This document shows, one piece after another, positions 61,042-64,000 of a DNA stretch of 64,000 nt. The notes beneath the pieces were generated by a model. It was not told the origin of the DNA, ran no database searches, and saw only the letters and a list, made by a program, of their open reading frames with translations. The position numbers were made by a program, and so were the translations under genes. Source of the stretch: Chionoecetes opilio (lineage: Eukaryota; Arthropoda; Malacostraca; Decapoda; Majidae); contig JACEEZ010021756.1 of assembly GCA_016584305.1 (NCBI GenBank), positions 136,663 to 200,662 of the forward strand, written 5' to 3'. Each line of letters starts with the position of its first letter. Positions within the stretch are counted from its first letter, which is position 1.

Positions 61042-63785
61042 CTGTACAAAGCACGCCACTGTACAGACACGACAATAACACAGGGCGTGGCTGTAATACG
61101 CGGGCAAGGGGTGTGCATGAAGGCAGCTTTAGCAAGACAATGCGTTAGCCACAGGTGTCCTGTGGCGTCTGCGTCCTTTTTTTTCCCCCTCCCAATTGCT
61201 TGCTCTCTACAGGGGCCTTATCCGCCCATGTATGGAGTATGTCTCACATGTTTGGGGAGGATCCACTCATACAGCTCCCCTAAACAGGGTTTTCGTCTCA
61301 TCAACTCCTCTCCTCTGACTGACTGTCTTCAATCTTTAAATCACCGCTGCAATGTTGCTTCTCTTGCTCTCTTCTACCGTTATTTTCATGCTCACTGCTC
61401 TTCTGAACTTGCTAACTGCATGCCTTACCCCCTCCCGCGGCCTCGCTGCACAAGACTTTCTACTCATCCTCATCCCTATTCTGTCCATCTTCCTAATGCA
61501 AGAGTTAATCAGTATCTTTACTCTTTCATCCCTTTCACTGGTAAACTCTGGAACTCTCTTCCTGTTTCTATTTTTCCACTTTCCTATGACTTAAATCTTT
61601 TCAAAAGAAGAGTAACAAGACACCTCCCGAACTAAATTGGCCTACCCCTCTTTTTTATTTTATTCTCTTACTGTTTTCTTTATCTTTACTGGCAACTAAG
61701 CGGGCTTTGTGTTACCCATTTTTGTTGTGCCCTTGGCCAGTTCTTTGTGATGTAAAAAAAAAAAAAAAAAAAAGTTACGTCTCCCTTGTTAGCACGGCAA
61801 CCCTTACCTGTGACGGGGCCGATGGTGAGGTAGCCGATGGTCTCCGCCACGCTGATCATACACAGCATGGGCAGCAGCAGCGGCAGGCCCAGCTTGTCCA
61901 CGATCACGGTACACTGGGTGGACGACACGAAACTATTCGCCACACCGTACACAGCCATGGCCGTGTACTTCACGGCCAGGACGTCCACGCAGGCGAAGGC
62001 TGGGGACGAGGTACAACATGGTGGCTCCCAGAAACTCGTATTGGGGGCAAGGCCAAGACAGAATGGCTCCGATATGGTCATGAGAAATGGTCCGATGTTG
62101 CATGGCATCTGCATAATGGATTCATTGACTGTACAGGATCAGTGTACTGAGTGAGCAGAATTATAGGATTGATCTTACCTACGATAGAGACAGGGATGAG
62201 ACCAAAGCTGACAGCAGCGATGGGGAAGGCGTCCCTGCGGCAGGCTGTGTACACCCAGGGATAGACGAACCTTGCGGCCAGGTTGAACACGCCCACCACG
62301 GTGAGGCAGTGGGCGGTCTGCCTGAGAGTGTAGCCCGTGGCCTGCATGGCGAAGGGTAAATAGCTGGACACAAATGTTGATCCTGAGTAATACACACCAT
62401 AAGCCATAATGATGATGACAGCTCTCGGAGACTTAAAGAGCATAAAGTTACTTTTGGAGGCGTCTACTATAGCCCGTAAGAGGCCGGGCTTTGAGGTGGT
62501 GGTGTGTGCAGCCTTGTCTATGTTGGGACCGTGTTCCGTGTTGTTGTAGTGCCACTGCACGGGGTGGTAGACCAAGCCTGCCGGGATGAGGTGGAGGCAC
62601 AACCCCCCGGTGATGAGGATGGCGCCCCGGAACCCGTACTCGGCGTGGAGGTACGTGAGCAAATGCGGCACCAACAGAAAGTTGACTGAGGTTCCGAATG
62701 CTACGACGTTGTTAGCGAGATGCCTGCGTCGCGTGAAGTAGTGAGGCACGATGGCGCAGCAGAGTGTATGCAGGCAGTCCACCATCATGCCTGAAACAAG
62801 ACTTGTACAGTACGGAGGGCATCCATGGCATGGGCACAAACAGTGGCGGCTCGTGGCATAGGGCTGCCGAGCTGCAGCACCCCCAGACACTCATTGCCAG
62901 GTGTATGATGTCTTTAGAGACACAGCAGAATTGATACACTACTAACAAATATATCATAATAAAAAGTCATTATATGTTATTTTCAATACGTTACTAAGTG
63001 AATTTTCATTAAAACCAGACTTAAATGTAAGTTACTTTCATATTTGCTGTACGATTCATGTCTGCTGCCGCCGCCGCCGCTTTTTAGTCTCGTCCCCCAG
63101 CTTTTTAGTCTCGTCCCCAGTGCGTATAAACGGTGTGCATAGTGAGGGTGGGCGGCGGCGGCGGCAAATCAAGCGGTACTGACTTTATTTTCAAGCAATA
63201 CTGTAATTCTACCATCACCACCTCAGCCATCCCCTCTACTGCCAACACTACCACCTCCACCATCCCTTCTAACACCACCACTACTACCATGCCCTGAAAT
63301 CCGTGAACATCAACTACAACTCATACCTGAGATAGGTAAAATGTATGTAGGCTATCCTACTGTTGTGTGAAGCTTGCAGTCCCCCCTTTTATTTTATCAC
63401 GAGCCGCCACTGGGCACAAACACAACATACAAAACAAAGTCAGTACCGTTCTAACCAACCATCAATCCCGCTGCGGTTACTGTACCCAGGGTTATATAGT
63501 ATGGACCCTGACTGTACCTGCCGCAAACGATGAGAAGAACAAGAAGAGCGCCGAGGTGGCGAAGGCGGACACCACCAAGGCCACGCTGTACACGGCGCCC
63601 ATCGCCACCGCCACCCTGCGCCAGCCGAACGCCGCCACCAGGGGGACCAGGATGGCACTGATGAGGCACGACACCACCAGGCCCAGGGAGTAGATCCAGG
63701 CGACGAAGGTGGTGGTGGTGCCCATCTCCAGCAGGAACCCGGAGAACAGCATGCCGAAGTTGTAGCCCGTGATGCCCGCCAAACA
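60791..63785 (-). CDS. SLC16-family monocarboxylate-transporter-like gene, four exons, 5' incomplete
   Basis: Minus-strand exons: 63785-63518, 62790-62179, 61999-61808, 61041-60791. All borders are AG/GT, and the three introns are all in phase 1, so the 440-residue product reads without a break. It shows the MFS layout of SLC16: 'GYNFGMLFSGFLLEMGTTTT', 'FVAWIYSLGLVVSCLISAIL', 'HYFTRRRHLANNVVAFGTSV' (Tyr-Phe-x-x-Arg-Arg...Ala, the TM5 signature), 'EYGFRGAILITGGLCLHLIP', a long hydrophilic loop with Asn-Asn-Thr, six more hydrophobic segments and 'VRDLTGSYTLSLYVPAAFTF' in TM12. The Asp-Gly-Gly-Trp-Gly-Trp motif of TM1 should be in an exon beyond 64000. Such proteins carry lactate, pyruvate, thyroid hormones or other acids; the substrate is not predictable here. 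A 5'-truncated LINE and a hAT element sit in its introns. Confidence 0.9.
61152..61773 (+). mobile_element. 5'-truncated LINE copy with poly-A, inside an SLC16-like intron
   Basis: Same family as 26725-29223, in plus orientation: from AGGTGTCCTGTGGCGTCTGC through 'TACAGGGGCCTTATCCGCCC', 'RVTRHLPN' and 'CCTTTATTTTA'-like 3' UTR to a 20-base A run at 61753-61772. It retains only the C-terminal end of ORF2. Its presence antisense to the host gene does not interrupt any exon. Confidence 0.88.
61808..61999 (-). CDS. SLC16-like exon: TM9 to TM11
   Basis: Acceptor CCCCAG, then Ala-Phe-Ala-Cys-Val-Asp, 'VKYTAMAVYGVANSFVSSTQ', 'CTVIVDKLGLPLLLPMLCMI' and 'VAETIGYLTIGPVTG'. The Asp-x-Leu-Gly-Leu ... 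(Gly/Glu)-x-x-x-x-x-Gly-Pro arrangement is that of SLC16 TM10-TM11. The donor CACAG|GTAAG leaves one base. Confidence 0.88.
62179..62790 (-). CDS. SLC16-like exon: TM4 to TM8, central loop
   Basis: Acceptor TTTCAG, then Gly-Met-Met-Val-Asp-Cys and 'HYFTRRRHLANNVVAFGTSV'. A roughly 50-residue cytoplasmic loop ('HGPNIDKAAHTTTSKPGLLR') is followed by 'VIIIMAYGVYYSGSTFVSSY' (TM7) and 'HCLTVVGVFNLAARFVYPWV' (TM8). The donor GTAG|GTAAG leaves one base. Confidence 0.88.
62842..63412. mobile_element. Non-autonomous hAT element, 8-base duplication GGCACAAA
   Basis: Starts CAGTGGCGGCTCGTG and ends CACGAGCCGCCACTG; GGCACAAA flanks both sides (62834-62841 and 63413-63420). 571 bases, with (CCG)n near 63065-63080 and 63150-63165 forming a second internal inverted repeat. 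No transposase frame. It sits in the first visible SLC16-like intron. Confidence 0.93.
63518..63785 (-). CDS. SLC16-like exon: TM1 end to TM3
   Basis: After acceptor CCCTTAG it reads Cys-Leu-Ala-Gly-Ile-Thr and 'GYNFGMLFSGFLLEMGTTTT', then 'FGWRRVAVAMGAVYSVALVV' and Ser-Ser-Phe-Ala-Ala. It starts in phase 0. The donor is G|GTACAG. The Phe-Gly-Trp/Cys-Arg block after TM2 is typical of MCTs. Confidence 0.88.
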
Positions 63786-63837
63786 CTAAGGGGAAAAATA
63801 AAATAAAATTGTAGTCACACACTAAAAAAAAAAGGTG

Positions 63838-64000
63838 CAACTTTGCACCTTTAAAGGTGCAAAATGATGTCACCTATTTTGCACCTTTAAGAGTGCAAAG
63901 TTGCACCCATAAGGGTGCATAGTTGCACCTTTTAAGGTGCAACCTCCCTTAGGGGTGCAACTGTGCACCCTTAAGGATGCAGCTTTGCACCCTTAAAGGT
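63838..64000. repeat. Array of palindromic AAGGTGCAA units
   Basis: Eight or more TTGCACC-TTTAA-GGTGCAA-type units, 18-22 bases apart, starting right after an A run at 63823 and continuing past the window edge. Each unit is itself a palindrome, so the array can cruciform. Confidence 0.85.

Overview
The window looks like a repeat-saturated piece of an arthropod nuclear genome, most plausibly a decapod crustacean (inference). The evidence is spliced genes with multi-kilobase introns, interstitial TTAGG/CCTAA telomere-type arrays, very long (GA)n/(CT)n tracts, and many LINE, SINE, hAT, PIF/Harbinger and TTAA-type MITE copies. No prokaryotic gene organisation, operon or CRISPR array is present.

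Two host genes can be reconstructed by splice phase and family similarity. (1) A plus-strand SLC22-type organic ion transporter has ten coding exons between 16698 and 44566 (about 531 residues; the first transmembrane exon was not found). One exon (26033-26194) is out of frame at its 5' junction and contains a second single-base break. (2) A minus-strand SLC16-type monocarboxylate-transporter-like gene has four coding exons between 63785 and 60791 (about 440 residues; the first exon lies beyond the right edge). The genes converge. Between them lie a third, unrecognised minus-strand reading frame (59241-57968) with 37-residue acidic repeats, a C-terminal hydrophobic tail and one frameshift, and an exact duplicate of the last SLC16-like exon (57415-57691).

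Layout. 1-1.1 kb: 3' end of a hAT transposon. 1.9-6.6 kb: decayed minus-strand LINE with Gag, endonuclease, reverse transcriptase and RNase H. 6.6-7.6 kb: 3' end of another LINE in the opposite orientation. 7.4-13.4 kb: no gene found, with abnormally long G/C homopolymers that suggest poor base quality. 13.8-16.6 kb: nested inverted-repeat elements. 16.7-44.6 kb: SLC22-like gene whose introns carry hairpin MITEs, a 2.5 kb LINE, two Harbinger derivatives, a nested inverted-repeat element and a hAT element with target duplications. 44.6-57 kb: SINEs with target duplications, satellites, telomere-like arrays and a broken multicopy-type gene (47.1-49.6 kb). 54-57 kb: cluster of TTAA MITEs. 57-64 kb: acidic-repeat reading frame and SLC16-like gene.

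The most informative material is the transposon archaeology. Several insertions carry their own proof (8-bp hAT duplications, 10-15-bp SINE duplications). In one nested structure the opposite arm of a palindrome preserves the empty target site for two independent insertions. All product names come from reading translations by eye; no database search was run.
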